A DNA stretch of 64,000 bases. Source: Leptospira dzoumogneensis (GTDB taxonomy: Bacteria; Spirochaetota; Leptospiria; Leptospirales; Leptospiraceae). The notes beneath the pieces were generated by a model. The model saw only the letters and a program-made list of their open reading frames with translations, had not been told where the DNA came from and did no database searches. The number at the start of each line of letters is the position of its first letter. The stretch's first letter is position 1. Made by a program: the position numbers and the translations under genes. The stretch lies in the NCBI RefSeq assembly GCF_004770895.1, contig NZ_RQHS01000019.1, positions 434,001 through 498,000 of the forward strand, written 5' to 3'. Below are positions 36,425 through 47,180 of the stretch, piece by piece.

Positions 36425-37747
36425 TTGGAAAAACAGAAAGCCTTTTTACCCACAGCCCCATACAAGGGGACTAGAGATTTTTATCCGGAAGAAATGAGAT
36501 TCCGAAATTGGATGTTTTCCGTAATGAGGAAGACTGTCCAATCTTTCGGGTACGAAGAATACGACGGCCCCATCCTAGAATCTTTCGAACTCTATCTGGC
36601 AAAAAGCGGAGAGGAAATCGTACAAAGACAACTCTACGATTTCACGGACAAAGGAGATCGTCATGTTGCGATCCGTCCGGAAATGACTCCCACTCTTGCA
36701 AGAATGGTAGCAGGAGAAGTCAGAAATCTTGCTAAACCTATTCGCTGGTTTTCTATCCCGAACTTATGGAGATATGAACAACCAGGCAAAGGGCGCCTCA
36801 GAGAACATTGGCAGCTCAATGTGGATCTGTTCGGAGTAAATTCTTATAGAGCAGAAGTTGAGATCATTCTGATCGCAAATGCAATTTTAGAAAATTTTAA
36901 AGCTCCTAAAGGAAGTTATCAGATCAAGGTTTCTCATAGAGGAATTTTGGATTCATTCTTGAATCAAACTCTTGCCTTAGCTCCTGAAAAAGCTCATTCC
37001 GTTTCCAAACTTTTAGATAAAAAATCCAAGATCAGCAAAGAAGCCTTCGAAGAAGAGATCAAACCTCTACTTTCAAATCCTGAAAAACAATTAACTCTGA
37101 TCTATAGATACTTAGAAACGGATCTACAAACGATCGGAGAATTAGAAGGTATAGACGGTTCTTCCGTTACATTTATTCGGAACCTTTTCTCGGATCTGGC
37201 TTCTTTGGGAATCAAAGACCAATTGGAATTCGATCCTTCTATCATTCGCGGTTTTGATTATTATACAGGTTGTATTTTCGAAGTATTCGATACAAATCCC
37301 GAGAACAGAAGATCCTTGTACGGAGGAGGAAGATACGATAACTTGATCGGATTATTCTCCAATGAACAACTTTCCGGGATCGGTTTCGGACTGGGAGATG
37401 TGACCTTCAAAAACTTTTTAGAAGGACATGGCTTAGTACCGAAAGACCTGAATTCTAAAGCTGCTGTTTTAATTCCTTTGATGGAAGATAAAGTTTTTCC
37501 TGAAGTTTTGAAACTCGCGGAAGAACTTAGGAAAGAAGGAATCGGAGTGGAAACTATGCTCGAGCCTGCAAAACTCGGCAAACAAATCCAGACGGCGGAA
37601 AAAAAGGGATATCGTTTCTTGATCTTCTTAGGAGAATCCGAAATCTCAGAAAACAAGGTCCAGTTAAAAGATATCGTCTCAGGAGAACAATCTTCTGTTT
37701 CCAGATCCGATCTAATCTCCATCTTACGGAAATCCTTACTTGGATAA
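36425..37747 (+). CDS. hisS: Histidine--tRNA ligase
   Basis: Charges tRNA-His. A class II synthetase of 440 aa: motif 1 begins in [10 protein letters not shown] with the following helix; motif 2 is [19 protein letters not shown], the HisA-type RGFDYYTG signature is [15 protein letters not shown], and motif 3 has [10 protein letters not shown] with GIGFGLG. The C-terminal anticodon-binding domain (AVLIPLMED onward) is present, which favours HisS over the regulatory paralogue HisZ. Start TTG at 36425. Confidence 0.94.
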   Translation: MEKQKAFLPTAPYKGTRDFYPEEMRFRNWMFSVMRKTVQSFGYEEYDGPILESFELYLAKSGEEIVQRQLYDFTDKGDRHVAIRPEMTPTLARMVAGEVRNLAKPIRWFSIPNLWRYEQPGKGRLREHWQLNVDLFGVNSYRAEVEIILIANAILENFKAPKGSYQIKVSHRGILDSFLNQTLALAPEKAHSVSKLLDKKSKISKEAFEEEIKPLLSNPEKQLTLIYRYLETDLQTIGELEGIDGSSVTFIRNLFSDLASLGIKDQLEFDPSIIRGFDYYTGCIFEVFDTNPENRRSLYGGGRYDNLIGLFSNEQLSGIGFGLGDVTFKNFLEGHGLVPKDLNSKAAVLIPLMEDKVFPEVLKLAEELRKEGIGVETMLEPAKLGKQIQTAEKKGYRFLIFLGESEISENKVQLKDIVSGEQSSVSRSDLISILRKSLLG

Positions 37748-38312
37748 GAACACATTGGAAAAATTATCCGCTTTCGAAAGAATCGATTATGCGATCGCGA
37801 TGTTTATTCGCGAGAAGATCCATTCTCCTCTTCTGAACAAAACTCTTTCCAGGATCAATCGTGGAGAGATCATGTTAGTTTTGATCCTTCCTTATCTTGC
37901 ATACGCTGCATGGCAGGGAAGTCTTCCTTATCCTTGGTGGATCGTAATTCCTTATGCAGGGCTTGTTGCCTATGCAAATGATCGTTTTGTTTTAGTATTA
38001 AAGAAGCTGATCGCTCGTAAAAGACCGCTAGTTACTGTGGCTGGAAAAGTGGATCAGAATCCGGACATGAAACATTCATTTCCTTCTGCCCATGCATCTA
38101 ATTCGATGACGGCTGCATTGATCTTAGTGTTTTTGTTCGGTTTCCCGGAATGGTTTTTAGTGCTGAGCTTGCTTGCGGGGATCGGAAGATTATTATCTCT
38201 TCATCATTTTCCCTCCGATGTGCTCGGAGGGTGGTTGATAGGAACCTGTTTCGGGACCTTAGGCCTTTTTCTTGGCCGCTGGTTTCTTCCCTTCTTGTTT
38301 GGAACCACCTAA
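37740..38312 (+). CDS. PAP2-type membrane phosphatase
   Basis: A 190-aa membrane protein with about five helices. The three acid phosphatase motifs are [14 protein letters not shown] (usual PSGH, Ala for Gly) and [12 protein letters not shown]. It may dephosphorylate undecaprenyl diphosphate, phosphatidate or lipid A; not decidable. TTG at 37740 overlaps hisS by 8 bases. The 3' end overlaps the convergent pntAA by 54 bases. Confidence 0.88.
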   Translation: MDKNTLEKLSAFERIDYAIAMFIREKIHSPLLNKTLSRINRGEIMLVLILPYLAYAAWQGSLPYPWWIVIPYAGLVAYANDRFVLVLKKLIARKRPLVTVAGKVDQNPDMKHSFPSAHASNSMTAALILVFLFGFPEWFLVLSLLAGIGRLLSLHHFPSDVLGGWLIGTCFGTLGLFLGRWFLPFLFGTT

Positions 38313-39428
38313 GGCATCCAAAGTAAGTTTGTGACGGATCTCTCCTTCGTGAGTGATCGTAGTAGAAGCGATAACTTCGTCGTTTAAGTCAAAGTTGATC
38401 TTCTTCTCTTTAACCAATAGTTTCAGATAATTTAATACGTTCTTAGCGAACATTCTGGAAGCATCTGAAGGAAGAGAACCTGCCAAGTTTCGGTGACCAA
38501 CTACGGAAACTCCGTTTTTAGTTAATACAACCTTACCATGTTGAGTGTACTCGCAGTTTCCTCCGTTTGGAGAAGCAAGGTCCACTACTACGGATCCGGC
38601 TTTCATTCTATCTACGATCTTTTTAGTGATGATGATAGGAGCTTTTCTTCCCGGGATCAAAGCTGTAGTGATGATCACGTCCGCTTTAGAAGCAAACTTT
38701 TCGATCGCTTCTTGCTGGCGTTTTTTGTATTCTTCGGTTTGTTCTACAGCGTAACCGCCCGCTGCTGCGGAGTGAGTTGCACCTTCGACCTCGACGAATT
38801 TAGCGCCTAGAGATTGAACCTGCTCTTTTACTTCAGGGCGAGTATCGAATACGTCAACTACTGCGCCTAATCTTCTGGAACTTGCGATTGCTTGTAAACC
38901 GGCAACACCGGCACCGATGATAAGAACGGAAGCAGGAGTAATTGTTCCTGCAGCAGTAGTTAACATCGGGAAGAATCTGGTCAAATGAGTGGAAGCTATA
39001 AGAACAGCTTTATATCCGGCAACAGTTGCTTGAGATGAAAGAACGTCCATAGACTGAGCACGAGTGATACGAGCGATCGCATCCAAGCTCAGTACTGTAA
39101 TTTTTTGAGCAGCAAGCTTTTTGATAACCTGAGGATTCACTGCAGGTTGGAACATTCCTAAATAGAAAGCTCCCTTTTTGATCTTAGATAAACTTGCTCC
39201 ATCCGCTAAGTGAATGCTTACAACTAGGTCGGATTTTTTCAGTACATCCGCGCGAGATTGAATGGTCGCTCCGGCTTTTTTATAATCTTCGTCGGAGAAA
39301 TAAGAACCTTCTCCAGCGCCTTTCTCGATGATAACAGAAGCACCGATTTTTTTAAAGGCATCAACTACGTCCGGCGTTACCGCTACTCTAGTCTCTTCCT
39401 TAGCTTCTTTTAAAACTCCGATATTCAT
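38259..39428 (-). CDS. pntAA: NAD(P) transhydrogenase subunit alpha, part 1
   Basis: NAD(H)-binding subunit of proton-translocating transhydrogenase, 389 aa. The N-terminal RVAVTPD, the SMDVLSSQATVAGYKA segment and the Rossmann motif VLIIGAGVAGLQAI, followed by DTRPEVKEQVQSLGA, match PntAA rather than alanine dehydrogenase. The C-terminal basic tail (KPAAKKKA) is part of the overlap with the PAP2 gene. No pntAB or pntB gene is adjacent. Confidence 0.88.
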   Translation of the reverse strand: MNIGVLKEAKEETRVAVTPDVVDAFKKIGASVIIEKGAGEGSYFSDEDYKKAGATIQSRADVLKKSDLVVSIHLADGASLSKIKKGAFYLGMFQPAVNPQVIKKLAAQKITVLSLDAIARITRAQSMDVLSSQATVAGYKAVLIASTHLTRFFPMLTTAAGTITPASVLIIGAGVAGLQAIASSRRLGAVVDVFDTRPEVKEQVQSLGAKFVEVEGATHSAAAGGYAVEQTEEYKKRQQEAIEKFASKADVIITTALIPGRKAPIIITKKIVDRMKAGSVVVDLASPNGGNCEYTQHGKVVLTKNGVSVVGHRNLAGSLPSDASRMFAKNVLNYLKLLVKEKKINFDLNDEVIASTTITHEGEIRHKLTLDALGGSKQEGKKPAAKKKA

Positions 39429-39506
39429 ACAGCCTACTCGAAACTCAATTTTTCGGTTAAATTCCCTTATAGGGGAAAAGTAGGTCCAGATTTTCTCGGC
39501 GAACGA

Positions 39507-40442
39507 TTAATCCAAGTGATTTTTGAAATAATCGACCGTTTTCCTGATTCCTTCTAATAAAGGAACCTTAGGTTCATAACCCAGTTTTTGTCTAGCTAAA
39601 GTCAGATCCGGCTTTCTGCGGGCAGGATCGTCTTGAGGAAGAGTTTTATAAATGATCTTGGAAGAAGAGCCGGTCTCTTTTAAAACTAACTCCGCTAATT
39701 CTTTGACGGTAAACTCTCCGTCGTTCCCCAAGTTAACTGGTCCATTGAAGTCCTGAGTGTTCATCATTCTAATGATACCATCTACAAGATCGTCCACATA
39801 ACAGAAGGATCTGGTTTGAGAACCGTCTCCATAAACTGTGATATCTTTTCCTGCAAGTGCTTGGACCACAAAATTGCTTACAACTCTTCCGTCGTCAGGA
39901 AGCATACGAGGTCCGTAAGTATTGAAGATACGAATGACTCTTATGTCCACTTTATGATTTCTGTGATAATCAAAACAAAGAGTTTCAGCGACCCTCTTTC
40001 CTTCGTCGTAACAACTTCTGATACCGATCGGATTTACATTTCCCCAGTATGTTTCTTTTTGAGGATGTTCGATCGGGTTCCCATAAACTTCGCTGGTAGA
40101 AGCTTGTAAGATCCTTGCCTTAACTCTTTTAGCAAGTCCCAGCATGTTAGTAGTTCCGAGAACATTGGTCTTAATAGTTTTGATCGCGTTGGATTGATAA
40201 TGGATCGGGCTCGCAGGACAAGCGAAGTTATAGATCTGATCCACTTCGAGTCGGATCGGCTCGGTAATATCATGACGTATTAGTTCGAAGCGGGGATTGG
40301 AGAGAAGTTTTTCAACATTCTTCTTTCTTCCCGTATGAAAGTTATCAACGCAGATAACCTCGTTACCTTCTTGTATCAATCTTTCGCATAGATGAGATCC
40401 GATAAATCCGGCTCCGCCGGTCACTAGCACTCTATTAGCCAT
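39507..40442 (-). CDS. UDP-glucuronate decarboxylase
   Basis: NAD-dependent short-chain dehydrogenase (UXS) that converts UDP-glucuronate to UDP-xylose for polysaccharides. It has [11 protein letters not shown] near residue 9, the catalytic Ser/Thr in STSEVYG and the YDEGKR (YxxxK) motif, with NFACPASP typical of the UXS group. About 311 aa, as in other cytosolic UXS. ATG at 40442 is chosen; TTG at 40445 is possible. Its start overlaps the M50B peptidase stop by 8 bases. Confidence 0.9.
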   Translation of the reverse strand: MANRVLVTGGAGFIGSHLCERLIQEGNEVICVDNFHTGRKKNVEKLLSNPRFELIRHDITEPIRLEVDQIYNFACPASPIHYQSNAIKTIKTNVLGTTNMLGLAKRVKARILQASTSEVYGNPIEHPQKETYWGNVNPIGIRSCYDEGKRVAETLCFDYHRNHKVDIRVIRIFNTYGPRMLPDDGRVVSNFVVQALAGKDITVYGDGSQTRSFCYVDDLVDGIIRMMNTQDFNGPVNLGNDGEFTVKELAELVLKETGSSSKIIYKTLPQDDPARRKPDLTLARQKLGYEPKVPLLEGIRKTVDYFKNHLD

Positions 40443-41307
40443 CAATTCTCTCGATATCCATAAATTCCGGCGGAAGAGGTTTGCCGTTCAGATCCAAACC
40501 TCTGCTTAAAAACCATTCCAATACTTCCGGAGTTACTTCTCCAGGAAATGGATTGTCTAAACCGACTACCGGCCCTTCATCAAATCCAGAAGTCTCATCC
40601 GGAACCGGACGAGGAGCTACCGCTCGCTTCAATGAAAAGAATATGATGGATACGCTAAAAAAAGACCAAAGCAGAGCAATCAAATATCCCAGGAACAAAA
40701 CCGATTTCGGAACCGTTCCACCTGGAGAAGTTCCGGTCGCCCAATATGCTAAGATACCTGCATCGGTGTTCTGAACATTCTCAGTAAAATCCAAAAGATC
40801 GTATAAACTATATAAACTAACGCTAGTCCCTAAAAACACTGTGATCAATCTATCCCAACCGAATGGAAGGAAAGAAGAGACTAAAAGAAAAATTCCCCAA
40901 AGCAAACCCGTTCTTTGAGCAAGCCCCCCGGAAGAAGTGTACTTTAAAGTGAGTAATAAAACTGCCCCTCCCAAAAGTAATAAGGTGGGACGGACCAGAC
41001 TTCCTTTGAATCCTCTATTGATCAGAAATCCTCCGACCAAACAAGAACCCAAATAACCTGCGGAGACTACGAATATAAAAGGACTTTTACCTGACGTAGG
41101 AGATGCGACAGTTTGGCCTGCTTCGTCGCCGTTCAGTTCTATCATCTGAACGGAACCGCCGGAAATCAAAGTTGCGATCGCATGCCCGGCTTCATGAATG
41201 AAAACTACGAAGTCTTTTAGATAAGAAACCCATCCATGATTCCAATAGGAAAGAAGAGTCACTATGATCGCGAGTAAGAGTGCAAGCCTTAGGAAACGAT
41301 TCTCCAT
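40435..41307 (-). CDS. M50B-type membrane metallopeptidase
   Basis: A 290-aa membrane protein with about seven helices. Zinc motif HEAGH at residues 38-42 lies in [13 protein letters not shown], as in peptidase M50B. No LDG third-ligand motif was obvious, so activity is uncertain. C-terminal 60 residues are soluble. It overlaps the UXS gene and lies 29 bases after the chemoreceptor on the same strand. Confidence 0.72.
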   Translation of the reverse strand: MENRFLRLALLLAIIVTLLSYWNHGWVSYLKDFVVFIHEAGHAIATLISGGSVQMIELNGDEAGQTVASPTSGKSPFIFVVSAGYLGSCLVGGFLINRGFKGSLVRPTLLLLGGAVLLLTLKYTSSGGLAQRTGLLWGIFLLVSSFLPFGWDRLITVFLGTSVSLYSLYDLLDFTENVQNTDAGILAYWATGTSPGGTVPKSVLFLGYLIALLWSFFSVSIIFFSLKRAVAPRPVPDETSGFDEGPVVGLDNPFPGEVTPEVLEWFLSRGLDLNGKPLPPEFMDIERIDG

Positions 41308-41336
41308 TCTAGGATCAATATCGGCTTTTTTGCCGT

Positions 41337-43031
41337 TTAATCCGTTTTAAAATGACTTAAAATTCCGCCAAATTTTTGGGAATGTTCCAGAGTATCTTTT
41401 ACCGAATGTCTGATATTCTCCGAAGTAGCAGCTATGTCTTCCGCCGATTTAGAAATAGCGCTCATAGAGTCCGAAATTTCACCTGCAGAAAGTTTTTGTT
41501 GTTCGGAAGTGCCGGACATCATTTTTCCTAAAACCAAAACCTGATCGGAGCTGCTGCGTATTTCTCCGAGTCGTTTAGATTGTTCTAACAAAAGACTTTT
41601 TACCTTAGATGCGGAATTATGAACTTCTTCTATATAGTTCTGAAGATTTTCGAATACATCTACTGATTGCCCCACTTTCAGGGCACCTTCTTCCACCGAG
41701 TTGGATGTACTTTTTACGAGATATGTAATGTCTTTGATACTAGACTTGGTCTGTTCGGCAAGTTTTGAGATCTCATCTGCAACTACTGAAAATCCTTTTC
41801 CTGCCTCTCCCGCTCTTGCGGACTCTATAGATGCGTTTAACGCAAGCATATTCGTTCTTTCTGAAATACTTGTGATGATACTTACGATCTTATTGATCTC
41901 GTTGGAATAAGAACGTATCTGCTCCATGGATTGGATTGCTTCATTAAAGATCTGTTTTGCTTGGTCCGCTTTATCCGCTACATTCCCCGCTTGAGACTCT
42001 AAGTTTTGCATAGACTTCGAGGTTTCGCCCAGAGAAACATCGATAGAACCGATGCTATCGTTTACATTGGATAAACTTCTGGTTTGTTCGCTGATCGTTA
42101 ATACGATCTCATCTATCGTTTTTGAAAGTTCATGAGAAGCTGCGGCAGTTTCTTGCACAGCATGCGCCTGCTTTTGAGAAACTCTTTCGAAAGAACCTAC
42201 CGATTGGAATAATTCCTCGTACAATTTTAAGTTTCTTTGATAGTTCTCCTTCATTTGGACCAGAAGTCCCCAAAGACTGATGGTCATACATCTGAAGTTA
42301 GAATAAATCTTGTCAGCGTCTTCTATCCCTTCTTTCCTTGGGAATTCGGAAGCAAGATTTCCATTCACTACCTTGCCCACTATCTCCAGGGTTTCCGACA
42401 TTTTCTTTTTCAGTTTATAGATGGTTCTCAAACAAAGAGTAAACCCGAGGACCACAGCAAGAAAGGTTACGATAGAAGCGACCGGGTCCGTTAAAAATAA
42501 TTTCAGACCTAAGTAAGAAGAAGGAATGAATATACATGCGAATGTAAAGGTCACAAGACCGAGATATCCGAATTTCACTCGGATAGAATTTATAAATGAG
42601 AAGAAGGTCCTATATAGCCTCGACTCTCCATTCAGCCTTGCAAAAAGTTTTTCCGCCTTCTCTATTTGTTGTCTGTTTGTTTTCTTTCGAACAGACATAT
42701 AACCGGTGATCACTCCATTTTCAAGAACAGGAGTAACGGTAGCATCTACCCAATAATGGTCCCCATTCTTTGCACGATTTTTAACGATCGCATTCCAAGG
42801 GCGGCCGGATTGAACAGTGCTCCAAAGGTCTTCATAAACCGCGGGGGGTATATCCGGATGGCGGACAATATTATGAGGCTGGCCCAGCATTTCCTCTTCT
42901 GAAAAGCCGCTTACATCCGCAAAATCCTGGGAAACGTAAGTGATCTTTCCTTTCGGATCGGTTCTGGAAATAATTACCGCCGATTCAGCGAACTGAATTT
43001 CTCGACCTGTAACCGGTAGGTTCTTTCTCAT
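41337..43031 (-). CDS. Methyl-accepting chemotaxis protein with N-terminal PAS domain (Aer-like)
   Basis: A 564-aa chemoreceptor. PAS domain at about residues 10-130 with the Aer-type [21 protein letters not shown] segment, followed by two membrane helices (about 152-175 and 182-205), and a HAMP-like and signalling domain. The conserved tip [29 protein letters not shown] is present for CheA/CheW contact. It probably senses internal redox or energy state via a bound FAD. No che genes are adjacent. Confidence 0.92.
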   Translation of the reverse strand: MRKNLPVTGREIQFAESAVIISRTDPKGKITYVSQDFADVSGFSEEEMLGQPHNIVRHPDIPPAVYEDLWSTVQSGRPWNAIVKNRAKNGDHYWVDATVTPVLENGVITGYMSVRKKTNRQQIEKAEKLFARLNGESRLYRTFFSFINSIRVKFGYLGLVTFTFACIFIPSSYLGLKLFLTDPVASIVTFLAVVLGFTLCLRTIYKLKKKMSETLEIVGKVVNGNLASEFPRKEGIEDADKIYSNFRCMTISLWGLLVQMKENYQRNLKLYEELFQSVGSFERVSQKQAHAVQETAAASHELSKTIDEIVLTISEQTRSLSNVNDSIGSIDVSLGETSKSMQNLESQAGNVADKADQAKQIFNEAIQSMEQIRSYSNEINKIVSIITSISERTNMLALNASIESARAGEAGKGFSVVADEISKLAEQTKSSIKDITYLVKSTSNSVEEGALKVGQSVDVFENLQNYIEEVHNSASKVKSLLLEQSKRLGEIRSSSDQVLVLGKMMSGTSEQQKLSAGEISDSMSAISKSAEDIAATSENIRHSVKDTLEHSQKFGGILSHFKTD

Positions 43032-43202
43032 ATTTTCAGTAATTTTTTGGGGTCAAGTTTGGTATAGCGAATTTAAAAGAATCGCTTCTTGATTTTAACA
43101 AATCGGAATATGAATGAGAAATAATTCCGAAAAAATTCCCTTCAGTCATAATACTTTCGGTTTATTTTATAGAAAAATGTATCTTAGAACCGACCTAGTT
43201 CT

Positions 43203-44408
43203 CTACTTTATAAAAACTAAATATGCTTGGATACATCCGGCAATACCGCCAAGAAATGCGCCTAAGCTGATCAATGTGGCCTCATCTTCCTTAAAGACCG
43301 AATGTAATAGATGTTCGAATTCCTCCGGCGGCAGTATACTTAAATTTTCAAAGACCAATTTTTCGATCTCCAATCTCTCTTCGATATAGTCTTTCATCTT
43401 GTCTGCGGTTTCAGGCACTAATTCCAGAATGGAATTCGCGATCTTCTCCTTTAACTCTTCCAGTTTTTTAGAACCCAAGATCAAAGAAGCGTAGGGGATC
43501 TTTTTCTTTAATTTCTCATCCATCAATTCTTTGGATTTGGAAAGAAGTTCCGTAATGATCAGATCTCCTCCTTTTCCTTTGAAGATCACACCTATCAAAC
43601 TTTCGGGATCTAAAATTTTAGAAGCGACGACGGATGCAAATTCTCTGGAAACATCTATCTGTCTTTTTAAGAAAAGTCCCTGGTATTTAAAAAATAAAAA
43701 ATTCTTAGGCTGCAAAGGAGAGAAGATCATAAGGATCGCAAGCCAGTTAGTGATATAACCTACAAAAATTCCCATGAGAGGCATGGTCCACCATTGGTTC
43801 AAATATGCGATGAACAAGACTTGGACACAACCTATCAAGAATCCAAAATAGATCCCTGAACGAATAATAAACCTGAACTCGGGGCCTCCACATCTTCTGA
43901 AAATTTCAGAAAGAACATTTGCGTTTTCTCCTGAAAGGGATTCTTTGATTAAATCACCGATCCCTAATATACTTTCCAAGTTTTTGCCGAAAGAAGTATA
44001 GATCTCTTCTATCTTTTTAGGAATGTCCTCTCTGATCTCTTTTTCTAAAATTTGTTTTGCTTCTTCCGGGACCATCTTCCAGATCACCGGGTTGTCTGCG
44101 AAAAAGATATCTTTGACTATGGAAGAGGATTTTTCTCCGATCCTATCTCTGATCAGATCCGAAATTTGCACAGGATCTATCTTTTTGTACAGATCATAAG
44201 GCCGGATCAATCTCTCCATCATCACGTCCGAAATGAGTCCGGCCATTTTTTTAGAATGTTTCGGAATAATTCCCTGCCAGCCTAAAATTCCCCAACCTCT
44301 AAACTTAACAGGATAGAAGATCATTTGCACCGCTATATAGTTTGTGATCCAACCTACAAAGGAGCAGGTAATCAAAATCGAAATGATCTCTATCATTGAC
44401 CCGTGCAT
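43203..44408 (-). CDS. DUF445 family membrane protein
   Basis: About 401 aa with an N-terminal and a central hydrophobic region. The repeated motif ITNYIAVQMIFYP near the N-terminus and ITNWLAILMIFSPLQPKNF in the centre is the DUF445 signature. The function of DUF445 proteins is not established. I start at ATG 44408; ATG at 44396 is equally possible, and the frame opens to 44444. Divergent from the TonB-like gene. Confidence 0.85.
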   Translation of the reverse strand: MHGSMIEIISILITCSFVGWITNYIAVQMIFYPVKFRGWGILGWQGIIPKHSKKMAGLISDVMMERLIRPYDLYKKIDPVQISDLIRDRIGEKSSSIVKDIFFADNPVIWKMVPEEAKQILEKEIREDIPKKIEEIYTSFGKNLESILGIGDLIKESLSGENANVLSEIFRRCGGPEFRFIIRSGIYFGFLIGCVQVLFIAYLNQWWTMPLMGIFVGYITNWLAILMIFSPLQPKNFLFFKYQGLFLKRQIDVSREFASVVASKILDPESLIGVIFKGKGGDLIITELLSKSKELMDEKLKKKIPYASLILGSKKLEELKEKIANSILELVPETADKMKDYIEERLEIEKLVFENLSILPPEEFEHLLHSVFKEDEATLISLGAFLGGIAGCIQAYLVFIK

Positions 44409-44488
44409 CCGGCCGAGTTTTATTGGCCCGAAAATTCGATTCAAGAAAAATTCAATATTAATTATATATGTAAAATCGGTTCAATCCA

Positions 44489-44962
44489 ATGGAATCCAGG
44501 GTTTCTTTTTTTATTTCTCTTTCTATTCATGCGGTCCTATTTTTATCTTATTATTTGGTCCAATATATAAACCCTGAAAATTTTTCGGAACAGATCAAAC
44601 TCAGTCTTAGCAAGGGCCAAATCCCAAGTGTACATTTTTCTCTTCCTAAAAATCAGGGAGAAGGACCGGATACTTCTTCTAATTCGGGCCTGGCTGGAAC
44701 TCCGGAAGCGGAGATCGAAAGATTTAAAAACGAGATCCATTTTCCACCGGAAGCATTGGAACAAAGATTGGAATCGGATTGTTCTTGGGAAGTAGTGATA
44801 GGATCTAACGGAACGGCCAAAAAAGTTACTACTATCAAACCCTGCAAATATAAGGTTTTTGAAACGCAGTTTAGAAGATCAGTTTCTAGCTGGAAATTTC
44901 AACTGCCGGAAGGAAATATAATAATTATTCCGGTATCCTTTCGAATTGAATCAGATGATTGA
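44489..44962 (+). CDS. TonB-like protein, short form
   Basis: A 157-aa inner-membrane protein: one N-terminal helix (residues 6-24), a polar linker of about 50 residues and a C-terminal TonB-like domain (FPPEALEQRLESDCSWEVVIGSNG..KKVTTIKP..FRRSVSSWKF). The linker is short and not proline-rich, so it may not span the periplasm as classical TonB does. No ExbB/ExbD genes nearby. It overlaps the NusG-like gene. Confidence 0.75.
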   Translation: MESRVSFFISLSIHAVLFLSYYLVQYINPENFSEQIKLSLSKGQIPSVHFSLPKNQGEGPDTSSNSGLAGTPEAEIERFKNEIHFPPEALEQRLESDCSWEVVIGSNGTAKKVTTIKPCKYKVFETQFRRSVSSWKFQLPEGNIIIIPVSFRIESDD

Positions 44963-45476
44963 ATCTTCTAAATCATGGTATGCAGTTTATACAAATTCTA
45001 GGGCGGAGAAGAAGTTAGCGTTAGAACTTTCCAAAAAGGGAATAACCCAATACTTGCCGATTATTTCGACCAAAAAACAATGGTCTGATAGGATCAAAAC
45101 CGTTCTAGTACCTGTTTTTCCTTCTTATGTATTCGTAAAAATTGATATAAGAATAGAAAAACTAAAAGTGCTGGAGACTGCGGGAGCAGTAAAATTTGTT
45201 TCGGTCGGCGAAACTCCCATCTTAATCGATGAGGAAGATATCGAAACTGTTCGGCAGATTGTCACCGAATATCCGGATAGGATCAAGATCGAAAGAGAAA
45301 GGTCGCTGGCTCCGGGTAAAAAGGTACTGATTAGAAGCGGGCCCTTTAAGAACAGAAAGGCCAGAGTGATCCGAAAAGGAAGTAAATCGTCTATTCTTGT
45401 TTCCATTTCCGGAATGGATACTACAGTATCCTTGGAATTGGATTCGGAACTTTTAGAAACGGACGAGGAGAATTAG
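44955..45476 (+). CDS. NusG-family specialised antiterminator (RfaH/UpxY/LoaP-like)
   Basis: A 173-aa protein. The NGN domain shows WYAVYTNSRAEKKLA and FPSYVFVKID; a KOW domain follows (APGKKVLIRSGPFKNRKARV). Such NusG paralogues promote long-operon transcription, often for polysaccharides. Genuine NusG usually lies with secE and rplK, which are absent here. ATG at 44955 preferred; the frame opens to TTG 44946. Followed after 2 bases by kdsD. Confidence 0.85.
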   Translation: MIESSKSWYAVYTNSRAEKKLALELSKKGITQYLPIISTKKQWSDRIKTVLVPVFPSYVFVKIDIRIEKLKVLETAGAVKFVSVGETPILIDEEDIETVRQIVTEYPDRIKIERERSLAPGKKVLIRSGPFKNRKARVIRKGSKSSILVSISGMDTTVSLELDSELLETDEEN

Positions 45477-45478
45477 AA

Positions 45479-46447
45479 GTGGGAAATACATTAGATAAAG
45501 TTAAAAAAGCTTTAGATACCGAGATCGAGGCAATCCTTCATTTTCGAGAGAATCTAGATCCGAATGTGGAAAAAGCGGTCGAACTCATCTTCCAATCCAA
45601 AGGAAAAGTGATCGTTACCGGAGTAGGAAAATCCGGAGACGTAGGTAAAAAGATCGCATCCACTTTATCTTCTACAGGAACTCCTTCGTATTTTTTACAT
45701 CCGTCCGACGCGGCTCATGGAGATGCAGGAATTTTAGCGCAAGGTGATGTGGTCATCGCGATCGGTAAGAGCGGTGAAAGTGAAGAATTACTCAACCTTC
45801 TTCCTACCATAAAAAGTATTGGGGCCAAATTGGTAGGTTTAACCGCTAATCCTCAATCCAGACTTGCCCTGGACTGTGATATCGTAATCTTAACTCCAGT
45901 ATTAAAAGAAGCATGCCCTTTAGAACTTGCGCCTACCTCCAGCACCACAATTGCTTTGATGTTGGGAGATGCGATAGCAATGGCATTGATGGAACTTAGA
46001 AATTTCCAAAAAGAAGATTTCGCATTATACCATCCTGCAGGAAGACTCGGAAAAAGATTGTCCCTAAAAGTGGACGATGTAATGAGAAAGGGGGACAAAC
46101 TCGCAAAAGTAGGCTCAGATGCGAGTCTAGAAGAAGTTCTTTCCGAGATCACGAAAAAACTCGTGGGCGCGACAGGAGTTGTGGATCCGAACGGAAAACT
46201 GATCGGATTCGTAACCGATTATGATATTAGAAAATTATTAAATGATGGAAAGCTGGATAAGTCCATCAAAGCAAAAGATCTGATGAATTCCAAACCTACA
46301 GTATTCGAAACCGGGATCATGGCTTACGATGTTTTACAATCCATGGAAAGAAGAGAAAAACCGATCTCAGTAGCTCCAATTGTTTCCAAGGACGGAGCAT
46401 TGCTTGGGATCGTTTCCATACACGATCTTTTACAAAAAGGACTCTGA
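45479..46447 (+). CDS. kdsD: Arabinose-5-phosphate isomerase
   Basis: Converts ribulose-5-phosphate to arabinose-5-phosphate for KDO of lipopolysaccharide. A 322-aa protein: SIS domain with GVGKSGDVGKKIAST and the HPSDAAHGD motif, then two CBS domains (about residues 200-320). GTG at 45479. GutQ-like alternatives have the same domains. The neighbouring RfaH-like gene supports an envelope-polysaccharide role. Confidence 0.92.
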   Translation: MGNTLDKVKKALDTEIEAILHFRENLDPNVEKAVELIFQSKGKVIVTGVGKSGDVGKKIASTLSSTGTPSYFLHPSDAAHGDAGILAQGDVVIAIGKSGESEELLNLLPTIKSIGAKLVGLTANPQSRLALDCDIVILTPVLKEACPLELAPTSSTTIALMLGDAIAMALMELRNFQKEDFALYHPAGRLGKRLSLKVDDVMRKGDKLAKVGSDASLEEVLSEITKKLVGATGVVDPNGKLIGFVTDYDIRKLLNDGKLDKSIKAKDLMNSKPTVFETGIMAYDVLQSMERREKPISVAPIVSKDGALLGIVSIHDLLQKGL

Positions 46448-46453
46448 TTTCTG

Positions 46454-47176
46454 ATGAGCAGCGATTCTCAAAAGATCGGGATCATTCTTACATTGAATGA
46501 AGATGAGTTTTTTGGATTAAAAACTCATCCTAAAGCCGATTTTTTAGAGATACGTTTGGACCAATTTCGTTCCGAGAAAGACGCTCCTAACAAGATCTTA
46601 CAAAAAATAAAAGATCTAAAAGCTTCATGTGTATTCACATATAGGCAACCGGAAGATTCCAGTCTCAAAAGTTTAGGAGCCTGGAATATAGAGAACATCT
46701 CACCTTTACTTTCCGGATTAGAATCCGGAAAACATTATATAGATCTGGAATTGGATAAAGACAATCCTGTCTTTAACGGAATAGACGAAGATCGTTTCGG
46801 GATCATTCGATCCGTTCATAGTTTTTCCGGAATCCCGGATTACGAAGAATTACTCTTTTTTTTAAGACCCGTCACGGAAGAAGCTTTAGCAACAGTTAAG
46901 TCAGGACTTCCTTTCCAAAGGATCTTTAAGGTAGCTGCACTTCCGAAGAACGAAAAAGAATCGGAAGAATTCAAAGATTCCGCACTTAAACTTTCTAAAC
47001 TTTGTGCTAAACAGAATATTCCAATCGGTTTCTGCGGGATATTAATGGGGGAATCCGGAAAAGAATTCAGGATCTTTCCGGAGAAGATAGGATCTCAATT
47101 TACTTATTGTTGTTTAGGAGCACCAAAGGCTCCCGGCCAAGTGGATTTGGAAACTTTACTTTCTAAAAGAAAATAA
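46454..47176 (+). CDS. aroD: 3-Dehydroquinate dehydratase, type I
   Basis: Third step of the shikimate pathway via a Schiff base. A 240-aa protein with EIRLDQF at residues 32-38, RSVHSF supplying the active-site histidine (near 120), and the Schiff-base lysine in RIFKVAALPKN (near 157). The length is typical of AroD. Follows kdsD by 6 bases; convergent with the TPR gene. Confidence 0.92.
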   Translation: MSSDSQKIGIILTLNEDEFFGLKTHPKADFLEIRLDQFRSEKDAPNKILQKIKDLKASCVFTYRQPEDSSLKSLGAWNIENISPLLSGLESGKHYIDLELDKDNPVFNGIDEDRFGIIRSVHSFSGIPDYEELLFFLRPVTEEALATVKSGLPFQRIFKVAALPKNEKESEEFKDSALKLSKLCAKQNIPIGFCGILMGESGKEFRIFPEKIGSQFTYCCLGAPKAPGQVDLETLLSKRK

Positions 47177-47180
47177 ACGA

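Noticed and set aside
37261..37755. A 164-codon minus-strand frame
   Set aside because: Antisense to hisS, whose motifs are intact.
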